Of a stretch of DNA of 64,000 bases, positions 42,865-51,884 are shown one piece after another. This DNA is from Hahellaceae bacterium (lineage in GTDB: Bacteria > Pseudomonadota > Gammaproteobacteria > Pseudomonadales > Oleiphilaceae). The notes beneath the pieces were generated by a model. The model was not told the origin of the DNA. It did not search any database and worked only from the letters and a program-made list of their open reading frames with translations. Within the stretch, counting starts at the first letter, position 1; each line of letters starts with the position of its first letter. The stretch lies in the NCBI GenBank assembly GCA_016716085.1, contig JADJWY010000001.1, forward strand, positions 496,001-560,000. Direction: 5' to 3'. The translations under genes and the position numbers were made by a program.

Positions 42865-43604
42865 CAAGCCGCCCACCACGCCCTGACGGATTGCACCAGC
42901 GCATCCCTGGCCGCCATTCCCGGATAGTGCGCCATTGAGGGCACGATATCGGTATCAGCCCAGGAGCTAAGGGATTCCATCACACGTGAGGGCACCAACG
43001 CATCCTGCGCGCCAAGCAAGACCAGTGGACGACGCAGTAACCGCGGCCATTGCGCCAACGTGGATCGTTGGTCCAGGGTCATCAGCCATTCCAGCGTGTT
43101 ATAAAGGGCGGTGACCTTGGAAGGGGTCGTGAGGGTGGTGAGTTCCGGGTCCTCTCGCAGCCAACGCAGATCGCTTGCAGCCCCCTCACCACCCTGCGTC
43201 TGGAGTGCCTGAAAGCGCAACACCGTTGCTTTGGGTGAGGCCTGCAGCCGCGACTGAAATGCCTGAAATACCGCGCTATCGACCCCCGGCCAGCCCTCGC
43301 TGGCAATGAAACAGGGATTACACGCCAGCAAGCTGATACACAGGCCCGGCGAGTTGATATCTGCCTGACGACGATCAAGCCAGTTGAGTAAGACTAAACC
43401 GCCCAGTGACCAGCCTAACATGAGCACCTGACAGTTCGATGACAGCCTTGAAGCCTGCAAATCGAGTTGTGCATGGAGACTCTCCAGCGTCCCCTCAATC
43501 CGGATCAGGGAGACCTTCCCCAGATCACTCAGTGCCTCGACAAGGGGTTGGCAGGCATGTTCGGACTGGCCCCAGCCCGCAATCAGCACAATTTCCCGGC
43601 GCAT
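42864..43604 (-). CDS. bioH: Pimeloyl-ACP methyl ester carboxylesterase
   Basis: Alpha/beta hydrolase that removes the methyl group from pimeloyl-ACP methyl ester. 246 residues from the ATG at 43604, one base beyond the bioF stop; the open frame to 43670 is non-conserved. Seen: IAGWGQSE near the N-terminus, nucleophile Ser66 in GWSLGG, and His226 in the C-terminal AHYPGM. Overlaps bioC by one base. Confidence 0.93.
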   Translation of the reverse strand: MRREIVLIAGWGQSEHACQPLVEALSDLGKVSLIRIEGTLESLHAQLDLQASRLSSNCQVLMLGWSLGGLVLLNWLDRRQADINSPGLCISLLACNPCFIASEGWPGVDSAVFQAFQSRLQASPKATVLRFQALQTQGGEGAASDLRWLREDPELTTLTTPSKVTALYNTLEWLMTLDQRSTLAQWPRLLRRPLVLLGAQDALVPSRVMESLSSWADTDIVPSMAHYPGMAARDALVQSVRAWWAA

Positions 43605-43605
43605 A

Positions 43606-44799
43606 TCAATGCCCCCCTGGAGGCATCTGGCTACTGCCCGCCCACGCCGGGGCGAGGTCTTCCAATGCACCTAGGAGCTGGTCAACCTGCGCTTCAGTGT
43701 GGGCCGCGGTCAGCGTTATGCGCAGGCGCGACGAGCCGACAGGTACGGTGGGAGGACGAATGGCCGTGACCAGGATGCCGCGCTGCCTCAGCGCATCGCT
43801 TAACGCGAGTGCGGCTTCTGTGGTGCCCACCTGAATCGGCTGAATCGGTGTGTGCGATGACATGAGCCGCCAGCCCTGAGCCAGGGCACCCTGACGAAAG
43901 CGATGAATCAGATGCTGCAGATGGGCGCGGCGCCAGGGTTCCTGAGCAACGATTTCAAGGCTTTTCAGCGTCGCGGCCGCAATGAGTGGCGGCATCGCCG
44001 TTGTATAAATGTAGGGCCGGGCGAATTGCACCAGCATGTCAATCAGATCACGCGACCCCGCAACAAACGCACCGGAGGTTCCCAATGCTTTCCCCAGTGT
44101 CCCCATCAGGATGGGTACCTGACTGGCATCCAGACCATAGTGCTCCAGCGTGCCCCGTCCCGTCCTACCCAGCACCCCCAGTCCATGAGCATCATCAACC
44201 ATCAGCAGGGCATGAGCCGCTTCACATGCTGCCACCTGCTCCGGCAGTGGCGCCAGGTCTCCGTCCATACTGAAGACGCCATCCACGGCCACGAGTGTCT
44301 GACCACCGCCCTGATCCAGCCTGGCCTTCAATGCGCCGGTATCGTTATGCTGGAAACGCAACAACCGCGCACCGGACAAACGGGCGCCGTCCAGCAGGGA
44401 GGCGTGATTAAGCTTGTCTTCGACCACTGTGTCGCCCCGATCGCAGAGCGCGGAAAGCACCCCGAGGTTGGCACTGTAGCCGGTCGAGAATAAGAGTGCG
44501 GCCTCGCGGCCGGTGAAGTCAGCCAGCGCTTCTTCTAATTGGTGATGATAGCGGTGATGCCCAATCACCAGATGTGACGCCCCCGCACCGAAGCCCACGT
44601 CCGACATCGCGACGCTGGCCGCATCCACGAGCCGGGAATCACTCGCAAGCCCCAGATAATCATTGCTGCAAAACGCAAGCACCTGTTCCCCTTGAACCGT
44701 GACGAGGGGCCCCTGAGCCGACTCAAGACACAGTCGCTGGCGATACAAGCCTTGCGCTTTGCGAGCCTCGATTGACTGTCGCCAATCCGGCAAGCCCAT
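43606..44799 (-). CDS. bioF: 8-amino-7-oxononanoate synthase
   Basis: PLP enzyme condensing pimeloyl-ACP (or CoA) with alanine. 397 residues. Seen: FCSNDYLGLASD, VDGVFSMDGDLAPLP, DDAHGLGVLGRTGRG, and the PLP lysine in GTLGKALGTSGA. Starts 2 bp after bioB. bioA, needed for the next step, is not in this window. Confidence 0.97.
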   Translation of the reverse strand: MGLPDWRQSIEARKAQGLYRQRLCLESAQGPLVTVQGEQVLAFCSNDYLGLASDSRLVDAASVAMSDVGFGAGASHLVIGHHRYHHQLEEALADFTGREAALLFSTGYSANLGVLSALCDRGDTVVEDKLNHASLLDGARLSGARLLRFQHNDTGALKARLDQGGGQTLVAVDGVFSMDGDLAPLPEQVAACEAAHALLMVDDAHGLGVLGRTGRGTLEHYGLDASQVPILMGTLGKALGTSGAFVAGSRDLIDMLVQFARPYIYTTAMPPLIAAATLKSLEIVAQEPWRRAHLQHLIHRFRQGALAQGWRLMSSHTPIQPIQVGTTEAALALSDALRQRGILVTAIRPPTVPVGSSRLRITLTAAHTEAQVDQLLGALEDLAPAWAGSSQMPPGGH

Positions 44800-44801
44800 G
44801 G

Positions 44802-45881
44802 TCAGCTCCGGGCAGTTTCGCGGCGGGGTGCCATTGCATTGTGGAAGAGCGCGCCGGACTCATCGAGCCACGCGTCTTCTGCGCCTGACTCTCCCTGGCA
44901 ATGGTCAACCTCGATCGTCACACCTTCCGGGCGAATTCCGAGTTTGGCGAAGAGTTCGCGATCCTTATCGGCCTCAGGATTTGCTGTCGTCAACAGCTTT
45001 TCGCCGTAGAAAATAGAGTTCGCGCCTGCCATGAAACACAGGGCCTGCATTTGCTCGTTCATGGTTTCTCGCCCGGCGGACAGACGCACATGGGAGGCTG
45101 GCATCATGATGCGGGCCACCGCAATCATACGCACAAACTCGAAAGGCTCCAGGTCTTTTTCATTTTCCAGCGGTGTTCCGGCAACCTTGACCAGCATGTT
45201 GATCGGCACGCTTTCAGGATGCGCGGGCAGATTGGCCAGACGCATCAGCAGCCCGGCCCGATCATCCTGTTCTTCGCCCATCCCCAGAATGCCGCCGCAG
45301 CAGACTTTCATGCCGGCATCACGAACATTCTGAAGCGTTTCGAGGCGGTCTGCGTAGGTGCGCGTCGTGATGATCTGCTCGTAAAAACTTTCCGAGGTGT
45401 CCAGGTTATGGTTGTAGTAATCCAGCCCCGCATCTGCCAGTGCCGACGCCTGATCTGCAGACAACATTCCCAAAGTCATACAGGTTTCCATTTCCAGTGC
45501 TTTGACTTGTCGCACCATCTCCAGCACGTAGGGCATGTCCTTCTCACGTGGACTCCGCCAGGCTGCACCCATACAGAAACGGGATGCCCCTTTTTCCTTG
45601 GCGGCACGCGCTTCGGCAACCACTTTTTCAATCTCCAGCAACTTCTCTTTTTCCAGCCCGGTGTTGTAATGGCCACTCTGTGGACAGTATTTACAGTCCT
45701 CCGGGCACGCACCGGTTTTAATTGAGAGCAAGGTGCTAACCTGCACTTCATTCGGGTCGAAATGCTGACGATGCACGGTTTGCGCCCGAAACATCAGGTC
45801 GTTGAAAGGCAGGGCAAACAGAGCGAGGACCTCATCCAGTGTCCAGTCGTGACGAACAGGTGCAGCAGCAATGGCATTCAT
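44802..45881 (-). CDS. bioB: Biotin synthase
   Basis: Radical-SAM enzyme that inserts sulfur into dethiobiotin. 359 residues. Seen: CPEDCKYC (4Fe-4S) in GACPEDCKYCPQSGHYNTG, and the 2Fe-2S-binding region with the conserved Cys in ETCMTLGML, KVCCGGILGMGE and SAGRE. AAGGAA about 6 nt before the ATG. First gene of the operon, divergent from comF across 115 bp, as in Pseudomonas. Confidence 0.98.
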   Translation of the reverse strand: MNAIAAAPVRHDWTLDEVLALFALPFNDLMFRAQTVHRQHFDPNEVQVSTLLSIKTGACPEDCKYCPQSGHYNTGLEKEKLLEIEKVVAEARAAKEKGASRFCMGAAWRSPREKDMPYVLEMVRQVKALEMETCMTLGMLSADQASALADAGLDYYNHNLDTSESFYEQIITTRTYADRLETLQNVRDAGMKVCCGGILGMGEEQDDRAGLLMRLANLPAHPESVPINMLVKVAGTPLENEKDLEPFEFVRMIAVARIMMPASHVRLSAGRETMNEQMQALCFMAGANSIFYGEKLLTTANPEADKDRELFAKLGIRPEGVTIEVDHCQGESGAEDAWLDESGALFHNAMAPRRETARS

Positions 45882-45912
45882 ACGAAATTCCTTCGGGTGT
45901 GGCGCCAGCCTA

Positions 45913-45942
45913 ATAACATGAATTCAGGCCCCGTGGTTTCAA
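45913..45942 (-). promoter_or_regulatory. Candidate bioB promoter
   Basis: On the minus strand TTGAAA (45937-45942) and TGTTAT (45913-45918) are 18 bp apart, with a leader of about 25 nt to the bioB ATG. No full BirA-type operator (TTGTAAACC ... GGTTTACAA) is visible. Confidence 0.5.
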
Positions 45943-45956
45943 ACGCACTCATCGCT

Positions 45957-45962
45957 TATAAT
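45957..45962 (+). promoter_or_regulatory. Candidate comF -10 box
   Basis: A perfect TATAAT on the plus strand, 34 bp before the comF ATG, back to back with the bioB promoter. No convincing -35 at 16-18 bp. Confidence 0.4.
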
Positions 45963-45996
45963 TCGCGCAGATTTTAGCCAGGATGGCACTGTACAG

Positions 45997-46791
45997 ATGG
46001 ACTCTATCATAAGCAGGTTAAGAGGCTTGTCAACTTTCGCTCTGGATTTAGTTGACAAGCTGGACACCCCCGCATGCTACCTTTGTGGGGCCTTCCACCG
46101 GGGAGCAGAACGTATTTGCACCCCTTGCCTCGCCGATTTACCACGCCTTCCAGACAGCTGCATCCAATGCGGAGAGCCTTGGCAGGGAAGTCGACGCTGC
46201 CCCACCTGCATCGCGACAGCACCGCCCTTTGACCAATGTATATCTGCATTCGATTACGCCTTTCCCGTTCGTGAGGTCATTCAGCAATTCAAGTATCAGC
46301 GCAAGGAGTATTGGGCCAGAGCCCTGGCTGAGGCCGCCGCACCGACTTTTCGCCACCACTTTTCGGGCCGGACGGGACTTCTGATCCCCATGCCGGTCCA
46401 CACCTCCCGCTTAAAAGAACGAGGATTCAATCAGGCCGAATTATTGGCTAACGAACTGAGCCGCTATACGGGATGGAAAGTGGAGACAGGAATCTGCCAG
46501 CGCGTGCGACATACTGAAAAGCAGAGCCGACTGGATGCCCGCACCCGCCGGGCAAACCTGAGTGAAGCCTTTGTAGGCAGACCGTGCCCGATGTCCATGC
46601 CCCTCGTCATCGTGGATGATGTGGTCACCACCGGTAGCACGGTGACGGCGCTGAGTCAGGTCCTGCGTGACCAGGGAGCGACCGAACTGTCGGTGTTCAG
46701 CATCGCACGGGCGAGACGCCACCGGAAGGATTCGGACTCAGAGATCGCCGAGCAGATCGATTTCCGCAACCAAGGTGTCAGCCAATGCTAA
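45997..46791 (+). CDS. comF: ComF family protein (phosphoribosyltransferase-like)
   Basis: Homologue of ComF/GntX; needed for DNA uptake in transformable species and thought to act on ssDNA in the cytoplasm. 264 residues. Seen: zinc-binding cysteine cluster at the N-terminus (CYLCGAF, CTPCLADLP, CIQCGEPW, CPTC) and the phosphoribosyltransferase motif VIVDDVVTTGSTVTAL. Divergent from bioB. The last 54 bp overlap the 3' end of the opposing FAD oxidoreductase gene. Confidence 0.92.
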   Translation: MDSIISRLRGLSTFALDLVDKLDTPACYLCGAFHRGAERICTPCLADLPRLPDSCIQCGEPWQGSRRCPTCIATAPPFDQCISAFDYAFPVREVIQQFKYQRKEYWARALAEAAAPTFRHHFSGRTGLLIPMPVHTSRLKERGFNQAELLANELSRYTGWKVETGICQRVRHTEKQSRLDARTRRANLSEAFVGRPCPMSMPLVIVDDVVTTGSTVTALSQVLRDQGATELSVFSIARARRHRKDSDSEIAEQIDFRNQGVSQC

Positions 46792-47865
46792 TGAAGAGGT
46801 CAGCCCGGGCGATTCAATGCCAAGCAAACTGTAGAGCCCCTTAGTCCCATGTTGAGCCGGCGTATCCAAAATAAAATCAGTGGCCGCTTCACCCTGAGGG
46901 CGCAATTTGGGACGAATTCCGGCATAGGCCGGCTGTAAACGATTGGCGTCCAGGGTCGGCCAATAGCGCCGTATGGCCGACGCAAAACGCTCCCGGCCAC
47001 CCGCATCTACCCGATAATCCCTTTCCTCAACCCAGTCAACATCCGGGCCGAAACGCGCCTGCCCCCCCTGGTCCAGCATCAGATGAATGCCCAGTCCACC
47101 CGGTTCTGGAATGGGGTAGATTAATCGCTGAAAGGGAACCTGCCCCTGGTAGCTGAAATAATTGCCTTTGGCATACCAGGTGCGCTGCCATTCAGATCCA
47201 TGACCCGCCGTTCCGGTCGCCAATAATGCGGTTGCATCAAGCCCCGCACAGTTGATGACCAGAGGCGCTTCCAGCCAACAGGACTGCTCACCGCCGAGTC
47301 TGACCCGTATACCCTGCGCAACACAATCCAATTGCTCCGCCCTGGCCCGCATGAGCACCTGCCCTCCCCGATCGAGCAGATCCGCCTCCAGACACATCAC
47401 ATACTGTTGAACGTCCAGTATCCCGGTGGAAGGACTGGAAATCGCAGCGACAGCCCGCAGTGCGGGTTCGAGCGCGAGTGTCCCGGCCTGATCCAACCAC
47501 GCCAGATCCTCGACGCCATTGGCTAAGCCCTGCTGCAAAATTGCACGCAGCGTATCGCACTGGGTCTCCGAGGCCGCCACAATGAATTTACCACAGCGCC
47601 GGAAAGGCACCTGCCGTGACTGGCAATATGCATAGAGCTGCTCCCGCCCACGGATACATAAACGCGCCTTAAGACTACCTTGTGGATAGTAAATGCCCGC
47701 ATGGATTACCTCGCTGTTGCGTGAGGATATCCCCTGCCCAAGACGGGCCTCCGCTTCAACCAGCCACACATCGGGAAGGCGGGCGGCGAGTGCCCGCGCA
47801 ACCGCCAACCCAACGACACCGCCGCCAATCACGATTGCCCGGCAGGTGTAGGTTTCCAACCCCAT
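46738..47865 (-). CDS. FAD-dependent oxidoreductase, L-2-hydroxyglutarate dehydrogenase-like
   Basis: 375 residues, DAO/LhgO fold. Seen: Rossmann motif AIVIGGGVVGLAVARAL, SSRNSEVIHAGIYYPQGSLKARLC (characteristic of the LhgO group), WYAKGNYFSYQG, and C-terminal GLYSLLGIESPGLTSSLALA. LhgO oxidises L-2-hydroxyglutarate, but the precise substrate here is unproven. Last gene of a three-gene minus-strand unit with the SDR and the saccharopine-dehydrogenase-like gene; 3 bp from the SDR stop. Overlaps comF 3' by 54 bp. Confidence 0.8.
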   Translation of the reverse strand: MGLETYTCRAIVIGGGVVGLAVARALAARLPDVWLVEAEARLGQGISSRNSEVIHAGIYYPQGSLKARLCIRGREQLYAYCQSRQVPFRRCGKFIVAASETQCDTLRAILQQGLANGVEDLAWLDQAGTLALEPALRAVAAISSPSTGILDVQQYVMCLEADLLDRGGQVLMRARAEQLDCVAQGIRVRLGGEQSCWLEAPLVINCAGLDATALLATGTAGHGSEWQRTWYAKGNYFSYQGQVPFQRLIYPIPEPGGLGIHLMLDQGGQARFGPDVDWVEERDYRVDAGGRERFASAIRRYWPTLDANRLQPAYAGIRPKLRPQGEAATDFILDTPAQHGTKGLYSLLGIESPGLTSSLALADTLVAEIDLLGDL

Positions 47866-47868
47866 GAA

Positions 47869-48735
47869 TCAGGATTTACCCGACAGCGAAAGTGCCTTGG
47901 TCAACAAGCCACTGTAGCCCACAGGCGCCACCCGCTGAATCCAGTCGAGTACCTTGGCATCCTTACCAATCAGAACCCGTTGATCGCCATGCCGGACCGC
48001 TTCAAGAATGGTGTGCGCGGCTTCAGCAGGCGAGGTTCGCGCAATACGCTCGAACTCCTGTGCGGCCCGCTGGGCATCATTTTCGCCATCAACCCCAACA
48101 TAAAAACGGGCATTTGCGGCAATGCTGGTTTTGATGCCACCGGGGTGGACGCAAATAGCTCTGACGCCAGTACCAGACAATTCCGCCCGCAGGGATTCAG
48201 TGAAGCCACGCACCGCGAACTTACTGGCGTTATAGGCGGACTGGGTGGGCACCCCAATCAAACCAAACAGGCTGGAGATATTGACGATCGTACCACTGCG
48301 ACGGCTAAGCATGTCTGGCAGGAAGGCCTGAGTGCCGTAGACCACGCCCCAGAAATTGATACCCATCAGCCATTCGAAGTCTTCGATTTTCAGTTTATCG
48401 ACCGTCTGCGAAAGCGCGACACCGGCGTTGTTGATGATGACATCGGCGCCGCCAAACGTCTTTTTGACCGTTGCGGCAAGGTCAATAAACGACTGCCTGT
48501 CAGCGACGTCCTGTTCCAGAAACAGATGCGCTCCACCTGCCAGTAAACGGCGCGTGACCTCCAGGCCTTTAGGATTCTTGTCGGTCCCGACAATCGTCGC
48601 ACCCTCGTCTGCAAAGACGCGCGCCAGGGCCTGCCCAATGCCGGAGCCAACCCCCGTGATCACGACGACTTTATCCAGAAATGCATTTTTTGTTTTACGT
48701 TTAAACATCGACATATACGTTACGCTCTCACTCAC
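47869..48735 (-). CDS. Short-chain dehydrogenase/reductase
   Basis: 288 residues, classical SDR. Seen: cofactor motif TGVGSGIG, NNAG, catalytic Ser in NISSLFGLIG, and YNASK. The substrate is unknown; the family contains many acyl and lipid-linked reductases. Overlaps the upstream saccharopine-dehydrogenase-like gene by 8 bp, so it is translationally coupled. Start could be at 48735 or an internal ATG (MSMFKRK). Confidence 0.88.
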   Translation of the reverse strand: MSESVTYMSMFKRKTKNAFLDKVVVITGVGSGIGQALARVFADEGATIVGTDKNPKGLEVTRRLLAGGAHLFLEQDVADRQSFIDLAATVKKTFGGADVIINNAGVALSQTVDKLKIEDFEWLMGINFWGVVYGTQAFLPDMLSRRSGTIVNISSLFGLIGVPTQSAYNASKFAVRGFTESLRAELSGTGVRAICVHPGGIKTSIAANARFYVGVDGENDAQRAAQEFERIARTSPAEAAHTILEAVRHGDQRVLIGKDAKVLDWIQRVAPVGYSGLLTKALSLSGKS

Positions 48736-49960
48736 AGTCTTCTTCTTTGATCACTTCAAACCGGATACCCGCCAGTTCCAATCGCTGCAACAGGCGCTTA
48801 CCCATGCCCACCACCGGTGTCACAATGCCATAGTGCTTTGGCAGTACCCGCCGATCCAGCGCAAGACACAGCCCCGTCTCGCCTAACATTTTTGCAGTTT
48901 CGGTATAACCCGGATCACCGCCGCTGACCTGGGTTGTCAACTTCAGGCCATCACAGTGCGCAATGAATATGACGCTGAAATGGCCGTAGGCACGTTGCGC
49001 CGCCGAGGGTCCACTCCCCTGGGGTTTTTGCTTCAACAGCCAGTTGCGTGCAGGTGGAATTTGGGCGAGTGTGAAAACACTGGCAACGGCAGCAACGCCC
49101 ATGAGAACCCGCGGCAAGCGTTTGACACGCACATAATGACCATAATGAAAGCGCTGACCATAACTGTCCAATTCTGTCGCGGTTCGTTCGATCACCATGG
49201 GATCGATGGTCGGAAACGGCAGCGCCCAGGCGCCAACTTCGGCGCGATATTTCAGGGTCGGCATCAGGCTACCGACTTCGCGGGGACTGCCCCGCCGATG
49301 GGTTTCGCGCTCCCGGCGCTGCTGGAGATAATCCCATGCCCTTGAGAAGGCATGAATGGCCGAGTGCCAGGTCCCCCCTGACAACCGCCCCCCAGCGCGA
49401 ACGAAGCCCTCAACCTTAACGTCTGACTGACGCATGGTCTCCTTTCCCAGTCGCTGGGCGAGCTGTCGAAGGGTATAAAACACACCTAAATCATGCGGAA
49501 TACTGTCAAATCCACAGCTATGAATGATTTTGACCTTGCGCTCAGCTGCTGCGGCCTGATAACGCTGAATCATCCGATCCACAAATTCCGGCTCGCCCGT
49601 CAGGTCCGCATAATCGGCACCGGTCTCGATGCAGGCGGAAACCAAAGCCTCACCATGGTGAATGTAGGGACCGACAACACTTAGCACCACCCGGGTGCGG
49701 GCGGCCATGGCTCTTAAGGTTTCAGGCTGATCACTTTCGGCAATAATGATCTGCAGATCTTCGCGTACGACCGGGTTAATTGAACATAATCGCGTTTTGA
49801 GGCGCTCCAGCTTTTGCGGATCCCGTCCGGCGATCGCCCAGCGAAAGGGTTCGTGCAGTTGTGCCCTGGCGAGGTATTCGGCAATTAATTCACCTGTAAA
49901 TCCCGTCGCGCCAAAGAGTACAATATCCAACTTTTTTGATTGGGGCATGGGGCATTCCAT
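48728..49960 (-). CDS. Saccharopine dehydrogenase-like / trans-acting enoyl reductase family protein
   Basis: 410 residues. Seen: N-terminal NAD(P)-binding LDIVLFGATGFTGELIAEYLA and family segments VVGPYIHHGEALVSACIETGADYADLTGE and IIHSCGFDSIPHDLG. These belong to the saccharopine-dehydrogenase-like group that includes mycobacterial trans-acting enoyl reductases of lipid synthesis, rather than lysine-pathway enzymes. Start at 49960 or four codons later (49948). A PsrA-like half-dyad 41 bp upstream suggests a lipid-related role. Confidence 0.82.
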   Translation of the reverse strand: MECPMPQSKKLDIVLFGATGFTGELIAEYLARAQLHEPFRWAIAGRDPQKLERLKTRLCSINPVVREDLQIIIAESDQPETLRAMAARTRVVLSVVGPYIHHGEALVSACIETGADYADLTGEPEFVDRMIQRYQAAAAERKVKIIHSCGFDSIPHDLGVFYTLRQLAQRLGKETMRQSDVKVEGFVRAGGRLSGGTWHSAIHAFSRAWDYLQQRRERETHRRGSPREVGSLMPTLKYRAEVGAWALPFPTIDPMVIERTATELDSYGQRFHYGHYVRVKRLPRVLMGVAAVASVFTLAQIPPARNWLLKQKPQGSGPSAAQRAYGHFSVIFIAHCDGLKLTTQVSGGDPGYTETAKMLGETGLCLALDRRVLPKHYGIVTPVVGMGKRLLQRLELAGIRFEVIKEEDCE

Positions 49961-50000
49961 TGAAGCCTGTGAAAGTTTCAGCGCTTTGTTCTAAGCTTTT

Positions 50001-50015
50001 GCAAACGTATGTTGC
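50001..50015. promoter_or_regulatory. PsrA-like site before the oxidoreductase operon
   Basis: GCAAACGTATGTTGC; read on the minus strand, GCAACATACGTTTGC differs by one base from the second PsrA-type box at 39147-39161 (GAAACATACGTTTGC). One arm is perfect (GTTTG), the other degenerate. It lies 41 bp before the saccharopine-dehydrogenase-like start and 64 bp before the divergent small gene. Confidence 0.5.
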
Positions 50016-50078
50016 TGACTCATCCGCTCCATTGTTACGCACCCACGCGTACTTGGAAAGATCATAATTAGGGCGACC

Positions 50079-50540
50079 ATGGATAAATCGCTTTCCGATA
50101 AAAAACAGTTCACGATTGTCATGCTGGTGTCCGCCAGTTTTGTCCTGTGGATTCTCTATGGCAGTTTCGAAGTCGTGTCACTCAACAGCCGGCTCGAGAA
50201 AGACACCCTGCTATCCGAGTACCCCTACCACTTCCGGGTCATCAAGCAGGATGATGGGGTTGCCGTCATGGGTACCCTGCATACCAACTATCTGACACTC
50301 AGAGAAGCTTTGCGAGTCATGTTTCCCGAACTCACGGGTATCGCAGATAAAAACTGGCGCATGCGTCAGGCAGAAAAAGAGTATGCGCGGATGCAGGCGC
50401 GGGCGCAGTCGATTGTCATGGCACAGGGTGATTTTGAGCGGGTACGCTGGGAGCTGGACGAAACCTGGTTACGCCTTCTGAAAGTCGAACGCCTGCAAAC
50501 CCTGCAGGCGGCCGCCGAGGGTAGCGCCTCTGCCCTTTAG
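50079..50540 (+). CDS. Small single-pass membrane protein of unknown function
   Basis: 153 residues, family not recognised. Residues 11-29 (FTIVMLVSASFVLWILYGS) form one membrane helix, N-terminus inside by the positive-inside rule. The rest is a charged, probably periplasmic domain with YHFRVIKQDDGVAVMGTLHTNYLTLREALRVMFPEL and a helical tail of EKEYARMQARAQSIVMAQ type. Divergent from the saccharopine-dehydrogenase-like gene and convergent with purA (24 bp apart). No ribosome site is strong; ATG at 50079 chosen. Confidence 0.7.
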   Translation: MDKSLSDKKQFTIVMLVSASFVLWILYGSFEVVSLNSRLEKDTLLSEYPYHFRVIKQDDGVAVMGTLHTNYLTLREALRVMFPELTGIADKNWRMRQAEKEYARMQARAQSIVMAQGDFERVRWELDETWLRLLKVERLQTLQAAAEGSASAL

Positions 50541-50564
50541 AGCAAAGCGCCACCCAAAGAACGC

Positions 50565-51866
50565 TCACGCCTCGAAGGGATGCTTGAGGACGATCGTTTC
50601 GTTACGATCAGGCCCGGTTGAAATGATATCAATCGGTGCTTCGATCTGGTTTTCCAGAAATGAGATGTACTCACGGGCGTTCGCCGGAAGATCCGCCAGC
50701 TTCTTCGCTCCCACCGTACTTTCGCTCCATCCGGGCAACTCCTCGTACACCGGAACCAGTGCGTCGAAAGCCTCACAGCCGACCGGAGGGCGCTCGACCG
50801 TATTCCCTGATGCATCCCGATAACCGACGCAGACCTTAATGGTTTCCAAGCCGTCCAGAACATCCAGCTTGGTCAAACAGATACCGGAAACACTGTTGAT
50901 CTGAATGGCGTGACGCAGTGCCACGGCATCAAACCAACCACAGCGACGGGCGCGCCCGGTTGTTGACCCAAACTCATGACCTTTTTCCGAGAGGTGTTTG
51001 CCCACTTCATCAAACAGTTCCGTCGGGAACGGACCAGACCCCACACGTGTCGCGTAAGCCTTAGTAATTCCCAGTACATAGTCGAGGTAGAGAGGGCCGA
51101 AGCCACTGCCGGTCGCCGTGCCACCCGCCGTAGTATTGGAGGAAGTGACATAAGGATAGGTACCCAGGTCGATATCCAGCAGAGACCCTTGAGCACCTTC
51201 AAACATGATGTTTTTGCCGGCTTTGCGATAGGCGTGCAGACGATCGGTGATATCCGTCATCATCGGCAGCAATTCTTCACCCATCTTCAGCGTACTATCC
51301 AGCACTTCCTGATAGTCGAGTGCGGTTTCGCCGTAATAACCCGTCAGTGCAAAGTTGTGGTAGTCCATGTTTTCACGCAGCTTTTCTGCAAACACCTGCG
51401 GACGCGCCAGATCGCCAAGACGAATACCGCGGCGTGCAACTTTATCTTCGTAGGCAGGACCAATACCACGCCCCGTGGTGCCGATCTTCTTGGCTTCTCC
51501 ACGCTTTTTCTCACGCGCCAGATCAAGGGATACGTGATAGGGCAGAATCAGAGGACAGGCTTCACTGATACTCAGACGGCTGCGCACCGGAACACCTGAG
51601 GCTTCCAGCTTACTCATTTCCTTAAGCAGCGCCTCCGGAGACAACACGACACCATTCCCAATCATACAGGCAACATTTTCCCGCAGGATACCGGAGGGAA
51701 TCAGGTGCAACACGGTCTTTTGACCGTCGATGACCAGTGTATGACCTGCGTTGTGTCCACCCTGAAAGCGGACCACCGCATCGACATCCCGGGTCAGCAA
51801 ATCAACAATTTTGCCCTTCCCTTCGTCGCCCCACTGGGTGCCCAGGATGACTACATTTTTTCCCAT
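50565..51866 (-). CDS. purA: Adenylosuccinate synthetase
   Basis: GTP-dependent first step of AMP synthesis from IMP. 433 residues. Seen: GTQWGDEGKGKIVDLL (P-loop), RFQGGHNAGHT, GTTGRGIGPAYEDK, and the C-terminal GxDRxET-like TGPDRNETI. Lies 18 bp after hisZ, the conserved hisZ-purA order. Confidence 0.98.
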   Translation of the reverse strand: MGKNVVILGTQWGDEGKGKIVDLLTRDVDAVVRFQGGHNAGHTLVIDGQKTVLHLIPSGILRENVACMIGNGVVLSPEALLKEMSKLEASGVPVRSRLSISEACPLILPYHVSLDLAREKKRGEAKKIGTTGRGIGPAYEDKVARRGIRLGDLARPQVFAEKLRENMDYHNFALTGYYGETALDYQEVLDSTLKMGEELLPMMTDITDRLHAYRKAGKNIMFEGAQGSLLDIDLGTYPYVTSSNTTAGGTATGSGFGPLYLDYVLGITKAYATRVGSGPFPTELFDEVGKHLSEKGHEFGSTTGRARRCGWFDAVALRHAIQINSVSGICLTKLDVLDGLETIKVCVGYRDASGNTVERPPVGCEAFDALVPVYEELPGWSESTVGAKKLADLPANAREYISFLENQIEAPIDIISTGPDRNETIVLKHPFEA

Positions 51867-51884
51867 GACGTATTTCTCCAGATT

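Noticed and set aside
45882..45996. BirA operator between bioB and comF
   Set aside because: Only a partial resemblance (TTTGAAACC) to one half-site; no second half at the required spacing.
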